64,000 nt of DNA from the NCBI RefSeq assembly GCF_015209595.1, contig NZ_JADEYS010000003.1, positions 186,001 to 250,000 of the forward strand, written 5' to 3'. The number at the start of each line of letters is the position of its first letter. Position 1 is the stretch's first letter. Below, piece after piece: positions 15,965-24,032 of this stretch. Under the pieces are notes generated by a model. It searched no databases and was not told the origin of the DNA. It was given only the letters and a program-made list of their open reading frames with translations. This DNA comes from Pontibacterium sinense (GTDB lineage Bacteria; Pseudomonadota; Gammaproteobacteria; Pseudomonadales; Balneatricaceae). A program made the translations under genes and the position numbers.

Positions 15965-18016
15965 ATGGTATTGCAGCGAGTCATTTCTTATAGCCTCTTG
16001 GGGCTCTTGATCTCTTTTCTTCTATTTGCGTCAAACACACTAAAAGCTCAGGACACTGAAGTCAGATCTGTTCGGGTTTTGAATGTGGATTACTTCGGCG
16101 CTGAGCTTGAAGTTGATCTATTCCTTGCTGAAAAGGAGGAGGAAGATCCGGCCAAATACTTCTACTTACTTTTGGATGCTCAGGTCGCTAACCCACTGAA
16201 GACCAAGGTGGATATCGCTCCGGGTAATAATAAAGTCACTGTGTATATACCGCGATCTGAGCATCGGGAATTTAGCGTCACAGTCAAAGAGGTCTTGGTT
16301 CAGTTTTTTAAGGGGAATCGTCGCATCGCGGGCTCATTATTTAATAATGAGCCCTTTTATACCGAAGTTTATAGGCTGAAAATTGTCTGGCCATCTCCGC
16401 AGGATGCAACAGAGTCGATTGTAGGCAGTGTTCCTATAGGGTATGACTTCAGTGCCATTACCAGATTGCACTTAAATCGCCGTTTGCCTGAGGAGGAAGG
16501 TGTTGTCCGAGTGCTGTTGCAGAACGGCCTTCCAATTAGCCGTATCTATAAATACGAGCCATCACCAAACTTTCCTGTGCGTAAAACGATCACTTTAGCA
16601 AAAGAAATTGGGTTTGCCGCACAGCGCAAGTTGCTTTCTGTTCTGATAAAAGAGCTAGGTGATGTCGAATGGGTCAAACTTGAAGACTTGGGTGCAAATG
16701 ACTTTGTATACGTTGGTAGTATGCCAGCGAGAAATAAGAAACCTCCGGCCCTTGGTAGGAAGGCGTATATAGCTCTGAGAGAGGGGATGGCCAATGAACA
16801 GGAGTTTTATAGTTACCTCAATTTTAAACAAATAGACAAGTCTGAGAGTTTTGATGCTAGGCATAAAAAAGCAGCGGAATTGTTAGATAATTCGAATAAA
16901 TGGAAGCTTAAGGAGGCGAAAAAAATCCTTGATGGGCTAATTCAGAAGAACCCAAAGTATGCTCCCGCGTATGTTGAGCTGGCGCGTTATCATATGAAGT
17001 CAGATTGGCCGAAAGGATTGCTGAAGGCTGAGAAATTATTGCTCGAAGCATTAGAACTGAAGCCTGATCTGGCAGATGCTCATGTCTTGCTAGGCTATGT
17101 CTATACCAAGCAAAAGAGATTTAGCGCTGCTGTGGCTGAATACCAAAAAGCTAAGCGACTTTCTACGGATAATCTCTGGTTGTACGCTAATTGGGGGCTT
17201 AATTATCAGATGCAGGGGCAGGCTCAAGAAGCTCTTGATATGTACCTGAGCGTATTACGAACCCCTTCTCCTCGCCAAAATACAACCTATGTTCGTCGGT
17301 GGGTGTATAAATATAGCGAGTTCTTTGGTTTGCTGGTGGCGCTGGGGAAAATTCGTGAAGCGGAAGTTCATTATGATGAATTTGCGGAAAAATATCGCGA
17401 GTTTAAATGCATCTATCAGGATAAAGCGGCATTGCGTCTTTATTACACTGACAATGTAAGTGGTGCTATCAGGTCTTACTTGAAAGCAGAGAAGTACGGC
17501 TGTGAAAGGGATTCGGCAACGCTAGCGTTAGCGTACTATATGCGCTGGGCTAATCTCAGTAAGCTAAGTAATAACACTCTTGAATTGGAAGAGACTGTGC
17601 GCAAAGCAGACCTTCTGGCGCCAGAAGACGCTGTATTACTTTATGCTGCTGCTATCTCAGCAAAAACCTCTTCTTTGATTCCCGTCCTGTTAGCAAATGG
17701 AAAGAAAATAGATAGGCCTGATTCGCGGGGTATGACCGCATTGCTGTATAGCATTGCTAATCAACATATTTTCGCGACGCGCACTTTATTGCAGTCCGGT
17801 TCAAGCGTAAATCGTGCGTACGAATTTGAAGGGCGCTTTTATGCTCCGTTATTGATTGCATTGCAAACAGAAAATAAAGACATGATCCGTTTGCTGCTTG
17901 AGTTTAAAGCAGATCCATCAGTCCGGCTTCCGAATGGTTTAACCATCGAGCAATTGGCACAGCAGATGGGGATGGAGGAACTGTTGCGGCTTCTAAAACG
18001 CAACAGTTCTGTCTGA
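15965..18016 (+). CDS. secreted protein with TPR and ankyrin repeats, unknown function
   Basis: A 683-residue protein that I do not recognise as a named gene. A signal peptide covers about residues 1-29 (cut near LKA-QD). Residues 30-290 form a beta-rich region of unknown type. Residues about 305-480 are TPR-like helical repeats (APAYVELARYHMKSDW, DAHVLLGYVYTKQKRF, WLYANWGLNYQMQGQA). Residues about 565-675 look like three ankyrin repeats (DSRGMTALLYSI, YAPLLIALQTENKDMIRLLL, NGLTIEQLA). It is likely periplasmic or surface-exposed and may hold protein partners. The DNA is clearly AT-richer than aceF and uses rarer codons, and it stands alone behind two terminators, so acquisition by transfer is possible. 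Confidence 0.8.
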   Translation: MVLQRVISYSLLGLLISFLLFASNTLKAQDTEVRSVRVLNVDYFGAELEVDLFLAEKEEEDPAKYFYLLLDAQVANPLKTKVDIAPGNNKVTVYIPRSEHREFSVTVKEVLVQFFKGNRRIAGSLFNNEPFYTEVYRLKIVWPSPQDATESIVGSVPIGYDFSAITRLHLNRRLPEEEGVVRVLLQNGLPISRIYKYEPSPNFPVRKTITLAKEIGFAAQRKLLSVLIKELGDVEWVKLEDLGANDFVYVGSMPARNKKPPALGRKAYIALREGMANEQEFYSYLNFKQIDKSESFDARHKKAAELLDNSNKWKLKEAKKILDGLIQKNPKYAPAYVELARYHMKSDWPKGLLKAEKLLLEALELKPDLADAHVLLGYVYTKQKRFSAAVAEYQKAKRLSTDNLWLYANWGLNYQMQGQAQEALDMYLSVLRTPSPRQNTTYVRRWVYKYSEFFGLLVALGKIREAEVHYDEFAEKYREFKCIYQDKAALRLYYTDNVSGAIRSYLKAEKYGCERDSATLALAYYMRWANLSKLSNNTLELEETVRKADLLAPEDAVLLYAAAISAKTSSLIPVLLANGKKIDRPDSRGMTALLYSIANQHIFATRTLLQSGSSVNRAYEFEGRFYAPLLIALQTENKDMIRLLLEFKADPSVRLPNGLTIEQLAQQMGMEELLRLLKRNSSV

Positions 18017-18086
18017 AGTGTGCGATATTTCATGGAAGGGAGCGAACATTGTTCTTCGTTGCAGTGTTTGGTCCTGCGCTATGTTG

Positions 18087-18323
18087 CTAACAGAGCTCTC
18101 GGTACAACTGTTTTCGGCAGCTGTAGAGTGCGAGTTGTCTTACAACCTCTTCTAGTGTTTGTTGATTGGTCGTACGAAGGTCGTCGACACAAACATCTCC
18201 ATTTTCCAGCATATTGTTAAGTTCACCCGATTCGAATTTGAGTACTTCGCGACCAGAAATACTGTTCAGGACTTTCAGATAGGGGTGTGGGCAGTCCAGC
18301 CAGGCATCGATGATGTACGCCAT
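18087..18323 (-). CDS. small Fur-controlled protein, 78 residues, unknown function
   Basis: Starts MAYIIDAWLDCPHPYLKV and has no signal peptide, membrane helix or cysteine cluster. It looks like a small acidic cytoplasmic protein. The ATG at 18323 has GGAG six bases before it; an upstream ATG at 18335 lacks one. Its promoter contains a perfect Fur box in the spacer, so it should be made under iron limitation. The opening resembles, from memory, short iron-regulated hypothetical proteins of Pseudomonas (the PA4570 type); this was not checked. No function can be assigned. Confidence 0.75.
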   Translation of the reverse strand: MAYIIDAWLDCPHPYLKVLNSISGREVLKFESGELNNMLENGDVCVDDLRTTNQQTLEEVVRQLALYSCRKQLYRELC

Positions 18324-18355
18324 ATTTAGCTCCATAAGTGAGGGGGTATATATGG

Positions 18356-18384
18356 ATATTAGTGATAATCATTATCATTTGCAA
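18356..18384 (-). promoter_or_regulatory. iron-regulated promoter of the 78-residue gene
   Basis: On the minus strand TTGCAA (18379-18384) is followed after exactly 17 bases by TAATAT (18356-18361). The Fur box occupies the spacer, a standard repression layout. The leader to the ATG would be about 25 bases. Confidence 0.75.
18363..18377. promoter_or_regulatory. perfect 7-1-7 Fur box
   Basis: TGATAATCATTATCA, an exact match to the Fur 7-1-7 consensus TGATAAT-N-ATTATCA. It lies inside the promoter of the leftward 78-residue gene and 146 bases before the rightward copper-chaperone gene, which it might also influence. Confidence 0.9.
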
Positions 18385-18523
18385 TGAGTGGATGTGGATT
18401 TGTGTTCTGGGTCTATGTTTGTACGTATTGGCTGCGTAGCGCGACAATCTGCCGCATCGGAGTGCTTTCTTTGCTTGTTACGGCTCAGTTATGATGCACA
18501 CGTATCTATCTGGGGAGAGAAAT

Positions 18524-19009
18524 ATGAAGTTTAAGCTGTTGAGTAGCGTGGCGGCATTATTGATGGGGATGGTCTTCTCAATTGTTGCGCAGGCAGGTGA
18601 AGGTCATGCAATGGCAAAAGGCGTAATGGCGCATGGCGCTTGGGTTCGTCTGGTACCGCCAGTGGCCAAGAACTCCGCTGCCTATATGGAGTTGAAGAAT
18701 ACCGGGGATGAGATCTTGCAGGTGGAATCCGCGTCTAGTCCAGTTGCGGAGGTTGTTGAAGTTCATCAGACCTCGATGGTGGATGGCGTGATGCGGATGT
18801 CTGAAGTAAAAGGCCTGCAGGTACCGGTAGATGGTAATGTGCAGCTTAAACCCGGCGGCTATCATATTATGCTAATTAAGCTAAAGTCTCCGCTGAAAAA
18901 GGATCAGGCCGTTCCTTTGACACTTAAATTTACAACGGGCCAGGTGCTGACTGTGAACGCTCGTGTGAAAGCGATGCAGGGCAAGATGGCGCATCAGCAT
19001 AAGCACTAA
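18524..19009 (+). CDS. PCu(A)C-family periplasmic copper chaperone
   Basis: A 161-residue secreted protein with a signal peptide ending near AQA. The mature part carries the PCu(A)C copper site: a histidine in VVEVHQTSMVDGVMRM and the H-M pair in GGYHIMLI, with methionines between. The C-terminal HQHKH tail and the N-terminal HAMAKG add further metal ligands. These proteins hand Cu(I) to the CuA or CuB centre of cytochrome oxidases. The start at 18524 is chosen because GGGGAGAG precedes it; an in-frame ATG lies 33 bases upstream. No Sco gene is next to it. Confidence 0.9.
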   Translation: MKFKLLSSVAALLMGMVFSIVAQAGEGHAMAKGVMAHGAWVRLVPPVAKNSAAYMELKNTGDEILQVESASSPVAEVVEVHQTSMVDGVMRMSEVKGLQVPVDGNVQLKPGGYHIMLIKLKSPLKKDQAVPLTLKFTTGQVLTVNARVKAMQGKMAHQHKH

Positions 19010-19015
19010 TCATTC

Positions 19016-19051
19016 AAAGGTGTTGGTCAGTCAACTGGCCAGCACACCTTT
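19016..19051 (+). terminator. hairpin after the copper-chaperone gene
   Basis: AAAGGTGT pairs with ACACCTTT and the stem extends inwards with TGGTCAG/CTGGCCA. The T-run is short (TTTCC), so this is a weak terminator or an mRNA-end hairpin. Confidence 0.5.
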
Positions 19052-19132
19052 CCGGGATGTCCGCTCTGAGATCCCAGTGTCATGATCAAAAACTGCTTCC
19101 TATTTACCTGTATTTTGCTCTGACTGCGGGGC

Positions 19133-19162
19133 TGTGCAGGTCTGTTCGACTGTCCGTATAAT
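19133..19162 (+). promoter_or_regulatory. candidate promoter of the GDT1-type gene
   Basis: A perfect TATAAT at 19157-19162 with TGTGCA 18 bases upstream (19133-19138). The -35 is poor. Confidence 0.4.
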
Positions 19163-19199
19163 GCATCGCTTCTCGTGATTAGTTTTAGGATTGTCCCCG

Positions 19200-19796
19200 A
19201 TGGAGCTGCTTGCCCCTGTACTCAAATCATTCATGTTGGTGTTTATTGCTGAATTTGGTGATAAAAGTCAGATAGTCTGCATGACGTTGGCGGCTCGATA
19301 TAGGCCTTTGCCTGTAATGCTGGGGGCGATAGTTGCATTCTCGTTGCTGAACTTGCTGGGAGTGACGATTGGGGCTGTCGCAGCACGTTGGTTGCCTGAG
19401 TGGTTGGTGCTGGCCGCTGTTTGCTTACTGTTTCTATTGTTTGGCATTCAATCTCTACGTGAAAATAGTGAAGACGATGTGGATGGAAATGCCAAAAGAG
19501 TAGGTAAGCATTTGTTGTTCTCCGTAGTTTTACTGATTTTCCTGGCCGAGTTTGGTGATAAAACCCAAATTGCTGTCGCGGGATTAGCCGGTGTTGAGTC
19601 TGCGTTGGGTGTATGGATTGGGTCGACCCTTGCACTAAGTGTGACAACGTTAATGGGAGTGCTGGTGGGAAGGGCGATGCTCCGACGTGTGCCCATCCAC
19701 TGGGTTCATCGGGGCGGTGGGGTGTTGTTTTTGCTATTTGCGCTGTTGGCGGCGGTTGAGTTGCTGAGCGTGCTGGCGGTCATTCCTGGTCGCTGA
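19200..19796 (+). CDS. GDT1/TMEM165-family membrane protein
   Basis: A 198-residue inner-membrane protein with six predicted helices in two inverted halves. Each half has the family signature E-x-G-D-K-S/T: EFGDKSQ near residue 17 and EFGDKTQ near residue 118. The family is linked to manganese or calcium export; a bacterial member (MneA) exports manganese. The ATG at 19200 is preferred over a TTG three codons earlier because AGGA is suitably placed before it. No yybP-ykoY manganese riboswitch is visible in the 190-base upstream region. The metal is inferred from the family. Confidence 0.88.
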   Translation: MELLAPVLKSFMLVFIAEFGDKSQIVCMTLAARYRPLPVMLGAIVAFSLLNLLGVTIGAVAARWLPEWLVLAAVCLLFLLFGIQSLRENSEDDVDGNAKRVGKHLLFSVVLLIFLAEFGDKTQIAVAGLAGVESALGVWIGSTLALSVTTLMGVLVGRAMLRRVPIHWVHRGGGVLFLLFALLAAVELLSVLAVIPGR

Positions 19797-19832
19797 ATTA
19801 ACAATAAAGATAAACGGATGTAGGTCGGTAGG

Positions 19833-20204
19833 ATGGTTGCAGGTTTTTTGGTTCTTCTTTGTTGTCAGTTACTGGGTGAATTGATCGTTTACGGGTTGGA
19901 TATCCCGGTGCCCGGGGCTGTGGTTGGTATGGTCTTGCTGTTAATAGGGCTGATGTTACGAGGAGAAGTTGCCGGTGGGTTGCGTACAAGCTCAGAAGGC
20001 CTGCTGTCAATATTACCGATGATGCTGGTGCCAGCAGGTGTAGGCCTGATGGTGCATTTTGAATTGATCGCGGCCGGATGGGTGGCGATATTGGCTGCAT
20101 TGGTCGTGAGCACCTTTGTGACGTTACTGATTGTGACGTTATTACTGAAGTGGACGCATTCATCGGCTGACAAACCCCATGCGCAGGGGGAGGTGAACGA
20201 ATGA
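19833..20204 (+). CDS. LrgA/CidA-family holin-like membrane protein
   Basis: A 123-residue protein with four membrane helices and the LrgA motifs PVPGAVVGM and LLSILPMMLVPAGVG. Paired with the next gene (overlap of four bases, ATGA), it forms a CidAB/LrgAB unit. These pairs were first linked to control of murein hydrolases and cell death; more recent work connects them with transport or handling of pyruvate, acetate and glycolate. That connection is of interest next to a pyruvate-centred locus, but the gene is 5 kb away and on its own promoter. Confidence 0.9.
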   Translation: MVAGFLVLLCCQLLGELIVYGLDIPVPGAVVGMVLLLIGLMLRGEVAGGLRTSSEGLLSILPMMLVPAGVGLMVHFELIAAGWVAILAALVVSTFVTLLIVTLLLKWTHSSADKPHAQGEVNE

Positions 20205-20911
20205 GTCTGTGGTTGGAATTCCAGGCATCTCCGTTGCTGTGGATAATTGTCACGGTTGTTGCGTTCATGGTGGCTTCCTGGATCAACCGAATTGCCAGGC
20301 GCACGCCGCTATTACATCCGGTTGTTGTTGGATTGTTGTTGATCATCGGATTGTTAAAGCTGACGGATACGTCTTACGAGACCTACAAGGATGGCGCTCA
20401 GTTTATCTCCTTCCTGTTGGGGCCTGCGGTTGTTGCCCTGGCTGTGCCATTGTATGACAACCTGGCCCGTGTGCGGTCCATGCTTGTGCCGTTACTGGTT
20501 GCCTGTACGGTCGGTGCGTTGGTGGCGGCATTAACTGCAATTGCAGTTGGTATCTGGTTGGAGTTATCGATGCAAACCTTGTTGTCGTTGGCGCCGAAAT
20601 CGGTGACTACGCCTATCGCAATAGGTGTTGCGGATAAGATTGGCGGGTATCCGTCGTTAACGGCTGGACTGGTGTTAATAACTGGCGCATTAGGATGTCT
20701 GATGTCGCCGTTTGTCTGCAAAATGCTCAAGGTTGAAGATCCCGCCATTCGAGGGTTTTCACTCGGTGTCGCGGCGCACGCAATGGGTACGGCATATGCA
20801 TTTGAGTACGGTGCTATCGCGGGGGCATTTGGGGGCTTGGCGATGGGTATGACCGGTACATTTACCGCCTTTATGTTGCCGCCATTGATTCGTCTTTTAG
20901 GGCTGTCCTAG
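20201..20911 (+). CDS. LrgB/CidB-family membrane protein
   Basis: A 236-residue protein with about seven membrane helices. The LrgB signature is clear: KSVTTPIAIGVADKIGG near residue 130, GVAAHAMGTA near residue 188 and a glycine-rich end. It starts inside the last codons of the LrgA-like gene, so translation is coupled. The pair is predicted to act together in the inner membrane; see the LrgA entry for role. Confidence 0.92.
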   Translation: MSLWLEFQASPLLWIIVTVVAFMVASWINRIARRTPLLHPVVVGLLLIIGLLKLTDTSYETYKDGAQFISFLLGPAVVALAVPLYDNLARVRSMLVPLLVACTVGALVAALTAIAVGIWLELSMQTLLSLAPKSVTTPIAIGVADKIGGYPSLTAGLVLITGALGCLMSPFVCKMLKVEDPAIRGFSLGVAAHAMGTAYAFEYGAIAGAFGGLAMGMTGTFTAFMLPPLIRLLGLS

Positions 20912-21000
20912 CCTTTTGTTGCATTTGCTAAATAGCTATCAGATAGGTAAAGTGCGCCCCTGTTTAACAGGTAACCAATTGATAAAGTGGAACGGCGGCT

Positions 21001-22107
21001 ATGACTCCTCTGGAGCGTTATAAGAAGGACCTGGAGCGGGACGATTTTTCTTACGACCCGGCTCAGGAAATGGCGGTTAAAAATCTGCAGCGGTTGTACG
21101 ATGATCTGACTGCAGTGAAGCCACAGCCCAAGCAAGGGCTGATGAAGCGTTTATCCGGCAAGTTCAAAAAAGAGACGGTTGAGCCGATCAAGGGCCTTTA
21201 TTTCTGGGGCGGCGTTGGTCGTGGTAAAACGTATCTGATGGATACCTTCTACGATAGTCTGCCATTCGAGCAGAAAATGCGTACCCACTTTCACCGGTTT
21301 ATGCAGCGTGTGCACAAAGAGCTGAAAGAGCTTGATGGTACGCCAAATCCGTTGGTTGTTATTGGTAAGAAGTACTCTGAAGAGGCGCGCGTGATCTGCT
21401 TCGATGAGTTCTTTGTTTCCGATATTACCGATGCCATGATCCTGGCTGGACTGATGGAACAGCTCTTTGCAAACGGTGTATCTCTGGTTGCAACCTCTAA
21501 TATTGTTCCTGATGGCCTTTATAAAGATGGGCTGCAGCGTGCACGCTTCCTGCCAGCAATCGATATGCTGAATCGATACACCGAAATTCTCAACGTGGAT
21601 GGTGGGGTTGATTATCGTCTGCGCGCTCTGGAGCAGGCTGAACTCTATCACTGTCCTCTGGATGACAAAGCGGATGAAAGTTTAAACGCAAGCTTTGAAA
21701 GCTTGTCTCCAGACTTGGAAGAGGTGGTCGAGCGTGAATTGGTGGAAATAAACGGTCGTGGAATCCAGTCGCGCCGTTGCTGCGAAGATGTTGTGTGGTT
21801 TGATTTCACAGAACTATGTGAAGGTCCGCGCTCTCAGAATGATTACATTGAGCTGGCAAAGATTTACCACGCGGTGTTGGTGAGCGGTGTACCGCAGCTG
21901 GGGCGCTCCAACGATGACTCTGCACGTCGTTTTATCAATATGGTCGATGAGTTTTACGATAGTGGTGTGAAGTTGATCCTGACGGCTGAAAAGCCGATTC
22001 ATGAGATCTATACGGAAGGTCGACTGGAGTTTGAGATTGAGCGTACACAGAGTCGTTTGCTGGAGATGCAGTCACACGAATATTTGGCACGCGCACACCG
22101 GGCGTAA
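21001..22107 (+). CDS. zapE: ZapE, AFG1-like ATPase
   Basis: A 368-residue P-loop ATPase with Walker A GGVGRGKT near residue 68, Walker B VICFDEF near 130 and sensor ATSNIVPD near 164. ZapE is a cytoplasmic cell division ATPase that acts on the FtsZ ring under low oxygen or high temperature in E. coli, and is homologous to mitochondrial AFG1. The opening TPLERYKKDLERDDF is typical. In many gammaproteobacteria it lies just upstream of rplM-rpsI, as here. It ends 220 bases before rplM. Confidence 0.95.
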   Translation: MTPLERYKKDLERDDFSYDPAQEMAVKNLQRLYDDLTAVKPQPKQGLMKRLSGKFKKETVEPIKGLYFWGGVGRGKTYLMDTFYDSLPFEQKMRTHFHRFMQRVHKELKELDGTPNPLVVIGKKYSEEARVICFDEFFVSDITDAMILAGLMEQLFANGVSLVATSNIVPDGLYKDGLQRARFLPAIDMLNRYTEILNVDGGVDYRLRALEQAELYHCPLDDKADESLNASFESLSPDLEEVVERELVEINGRGIQSRRCCEDVVWFDFTELCEGPRSQNDYIELAKIYHAVLVSGVPQLGRSNDDSARRFINMVDEFYDSGVKLILTAEKPIHEIYTEGRLEFEIERTQSRLLEMQSHEYLARAHRA

Positions 22108-22156
22108 TAGCTGATTCTCAATCGGATTAAAATCTGGTCTGTGATGTAAAAAGTTC

Positions 22157-22185
22157 TCGATATTGGAGCGCGGGTTGTCTATAAT
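22157..22185 (+). promoter_or_regulatory. rplM-rpsI promoter
   Basis: TCGATA at 22157-22162 and a perfect TATAAT at 22180-22185 with a 17-base spacer, followed by a GC-rich start region (TCGCGCTCC) typical of growth-rate-controlled ribosomal promoters. Confidence 0.65.
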
Positions 22186-22216
22186 TCGCGCTCCTTTCAT
22201 TTCGGGAAAGGTAATT

Positions 22217-22289
22217 GTTGTTTTCAGGGCTACTGAAAACAACCAATAATTATAAGTTAGGTCGGTCGCAACGCCCATATTCTGGCGTT
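22217..22289 (+). promoter_or_regulatory. rplM leader RNA with two hairpins
   Basis: The leader runs about 135 bases from the promoter to the rplM start. It holds a perfect 11-pair stem (GTTGTTTTCAG at 22217-22227 with CTGAAAACAAC at 22233-22243). A second stem is AACGCC (22270-22275) with GGCGTT (22284-22289). In E. coli, L13 represses its own operon through the rplM leader. The same role is inferred here from position and structure only. Confidence 0.55.
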
Positions 22290-22327
22290 TTGCTACTAGC
22301 CCTAAATTAAGTAAAGGCGAAATATCA

Positions 22328-22756
22328 ATGAAAACTTTCGTTGCTAAGCCAGCCGAAGTAAAACGCGACTGGTTTGTAATTGACGCAGAGGGTAAAACTC
22401 TGGGTCGTATGGCTACTGAAATCGCTCGTCGTCTGCGCGGCAAGCATAAAGCTGAATATACTCCTCACGTTGATACCGGTGACTACATCGTTGTAATCAA
22501 TGCTGAGAAAGTAAATGTTACTGGTAACAAGCGCGACGGTAAAATCTACTACCGTCACACTGGCTACCCAGGTGGTCTGAAAGAAGCTTCTTTCCAGAAA
22601 ATGATCGAAACCTTCCCAGAGCGCACTATTGAGCTGGCTGTTAAAGGCATGCTGCCAAAAGGTCCGCTGGGTCGTGCTATGTACACCAAATTGAAAGTGT
22701 ACGCTGGCTCCGAACATCCGCACCAGGCTCAGCAGCCTGTAGAACTGAACGTCTAA
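22328..22756 (+). CDS. rplM: 50S ribosomal protein L13
   Basis: A 142-residue protein beginning [15 protein letters not shown] with the L13 blocks [15 protein letters not shown] and [18 protein letters not shown]. It binds 23S rRNA early in assembly of the large subunit. It is the first gene of the rplM-rpsI operon, 13 bases before rpsI, behind a structured leader. Confidence 0.98.
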   Translation: MKTFVAKPAEVKRDWFVIDAEGKTLGRMATEIARRLRGKHKAEYTPHVDTGDYIVVINAEKVNVTGNKRDGKIYYRHTGYPGGLKEASFQKMIETFPERTIELAVKGMLPKGPLGRAMYTKLKVYAGSEHPHQAQQPVELNV

Positions 22757-22769
22757 GGGGAAGGTTGAT

Positions 22770-23159
22770 ATGTCTACTCAGTATTACGGCACAGGCCGTC
22801 GTAAAACATCTACTGCTCGCGTTTTCCTGCGTCCGGGCACTGGCAACATCGTTGTAAACGATCGTTCTTTGGATCAGTTCTTTGGTCGCGAAACTGCACG
22901 TATGATCGTGCGTCAGCCGCTGGAACTGACTGATAGCCTGGGCAAATTCGACGTATACGTTACCGTTAAAGGCGGTGGTGGTACTGGTCAGGCGGGTGCT
23001 ATTCGTCACGGTATTACTCGTGCACTGATGGAGTACGATGAGACTCTGCGCCCAGCACTGCGTGAAGCAGGCTACGTTACTCGCGATGCTCGTATGGTAG
23101 AACGTAAGAAAGTGGGTCTGCGTAAAGCACGTAAGAAGCCTCAGTTCTCCAAGCGTTAA
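22770..23159 (+). CDS. rpsI: 30S ribosomal protein S9
   Basis: A 129-residue protein of standard length, with [15 protein letters not shown] at the N-terminus, [16 protein letters not shown] in the middle and the universally conserved basic tail ending KKPQFSKR, which reaches the P-site tRNA. It is preceded by a GGGGAAGG ribosome site. A strong terminator follows. Confidence 0.98.
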   Translation: MSTQYYGTGRRKTSTARVFLRPGTGNIVVNDRSLDQFFGRETARMIVRQPLELTDSLGKFDVYVTVKGGGGTGQAGAIRHGITRALMEYDETLRPALREAGYVTRDARMVERKKVGLRKARKKPQFSKR

Positions 23160-23191
23160 TTCGCTGCGCTGTTATTGCAGCGCGAAAACAG

Positions 23192-23230
23192 AAAAAAACG
23201 CCTGCTTCCCTTGGGACCAGGCGTTTTTTT
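23192..23230 (+). terminator. terminator after rpsI
   Basis: AAAAAACGCCTG pairs with CAGGCGTTTTTT around a 13-base loop and ends in seven T. A further small hairpin (CGCTGC/GCAGCG) lies just before it at 23162-23182. The A-run on the left makes it potentially bidirectional. Confidence 0.9.
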
Positions 23231-23435
23231 GTGCCCGTTTTTTGGGGCGGTGTTCAGGTCAATACTTTAATCTAATATTGTGGCCATAAGCCTAATTCAC
23301 CTTGTAAGAAAGGGGTAATTTCTTTAATATCTTGGCCATTTTTAGAATCCATGTTTCCGTGGCTTTTTATACTTAGCGGCCAATAGTTTTTGCATCTGCA
23401 AAATACTTGAGGTCGAGTAGGGGAGAACATCTTAA
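23231..23435 (+). other. petA upstream region
   Basis: About 200 bases between the rpsI terminator and the petA start. It is AT-rich and contains a small hairpin (AAGAAA...TTTCTT near 23307-23326). No clear -35/-10 pair or known operator is seen. A GAGAAC ribosome-site-like stretch precedes petA. Confidence 0.4.
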
Positions 23436-24032
23436 ATGAGCAATGACGGCGTGAATAAGGGTCGGCGTCGCCTCCTTCTCGGTGCTACATCCGCAGTTGG
23501 TGCGGTTGGTGCTGTAGGAGCGGCTGTCCCGTTCGTAGCTTCTTGGAATCCAAGTGCCAAGGCGAAGTCTGCGGGTGCACCTGTAAAGGTGGACATCAGC
23601 AAGCTTGAACCTGGTCAGCAGACAATCGCTAAATGGCGTGGTAAGCCAGTGTGGATTGTTCGTCGTAGTCCAGAGGCGTTGGAAAGTCTGGCCAAGCTGA
23701 CCAATCTGCAGGATCCCAATTCTGAGAATGCTGCGCAGCAGCCTGCGTACATTCCAAAAACAGCGGCGCGCGCGATTCGTGAGGATATTGCTGTGCTGGT
23801 GGGTATCTGTACTCACCTGGGTTGTTCTCCGACCTACCGTCCAGAATTGGCTCCAGAAGACCTGGGTGCAGATTGGGTAGGTGGTTATTACTGCCCATGT
23901 CACGGTTCTCGATTCGATTTGTCTGGCCGTGTAATGAATAGCTCCCCGGCTCCAAGTAACCTGGTGATCCCACCTCATCACTATGAGAGTGATAATGTGA
24001 TCATCGTTGGTGTAGATCAGGAGACTGCATAA
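23436..24032 (+). CDS. petA: cytochrome bc1 Rieske iron-sulfur subunit
   Basis: A 198-residue protein. A twin-arginine signal-anchor (GRRRLLLG, then a hydrophobic stretch to about residue 35) precedes the Rieske fold. The 2Fe-2S ligands are in CTHLGC and CPCHGS, with an insert between them characteristic of proteobacterial Rieske proteins. It takes electrons from quinol at the periplasmic side and passes them to cytochrome c1. Its stop overlaps the petB start by one base, so the three pet genes form one operon. Confidence 0.97.
   Translation: MSNDGVNKGRRRLLLGATSAVGAVGAVGAAVPFVASWNPSAKAKSAGAPVKVDISKLEPGQQTIAKWRGKPVWIVRRSPEALESLAKLTNLQDPNSENAAQQPAYIPKTAARAIREDIAVLVGICTHLGCSPTYRPELAPEDLGADWVGGYYCPCHGSRFDLSGRVMNSSPAPSNLVIPPHHYESDNVIIVGVDQETA

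Noticed and set aside
15754-15993. A 79-codon frame after aceF
   Set aside because: It runs across both terminators and has no ribosome site.
18020-18220. A 66-codon plus-strand frame
   Set aside because: It overlaps the Fur-controlled gene on the other strand, which has a promoter and ribosome site; this frame has neither.
19010-19199. A yybP-ykoY manganese riboswitch before the GDT1-type gene
   Set aside because: The region has a hairpin and promoter-like elements but I could not find the conserved riboswitch loops.
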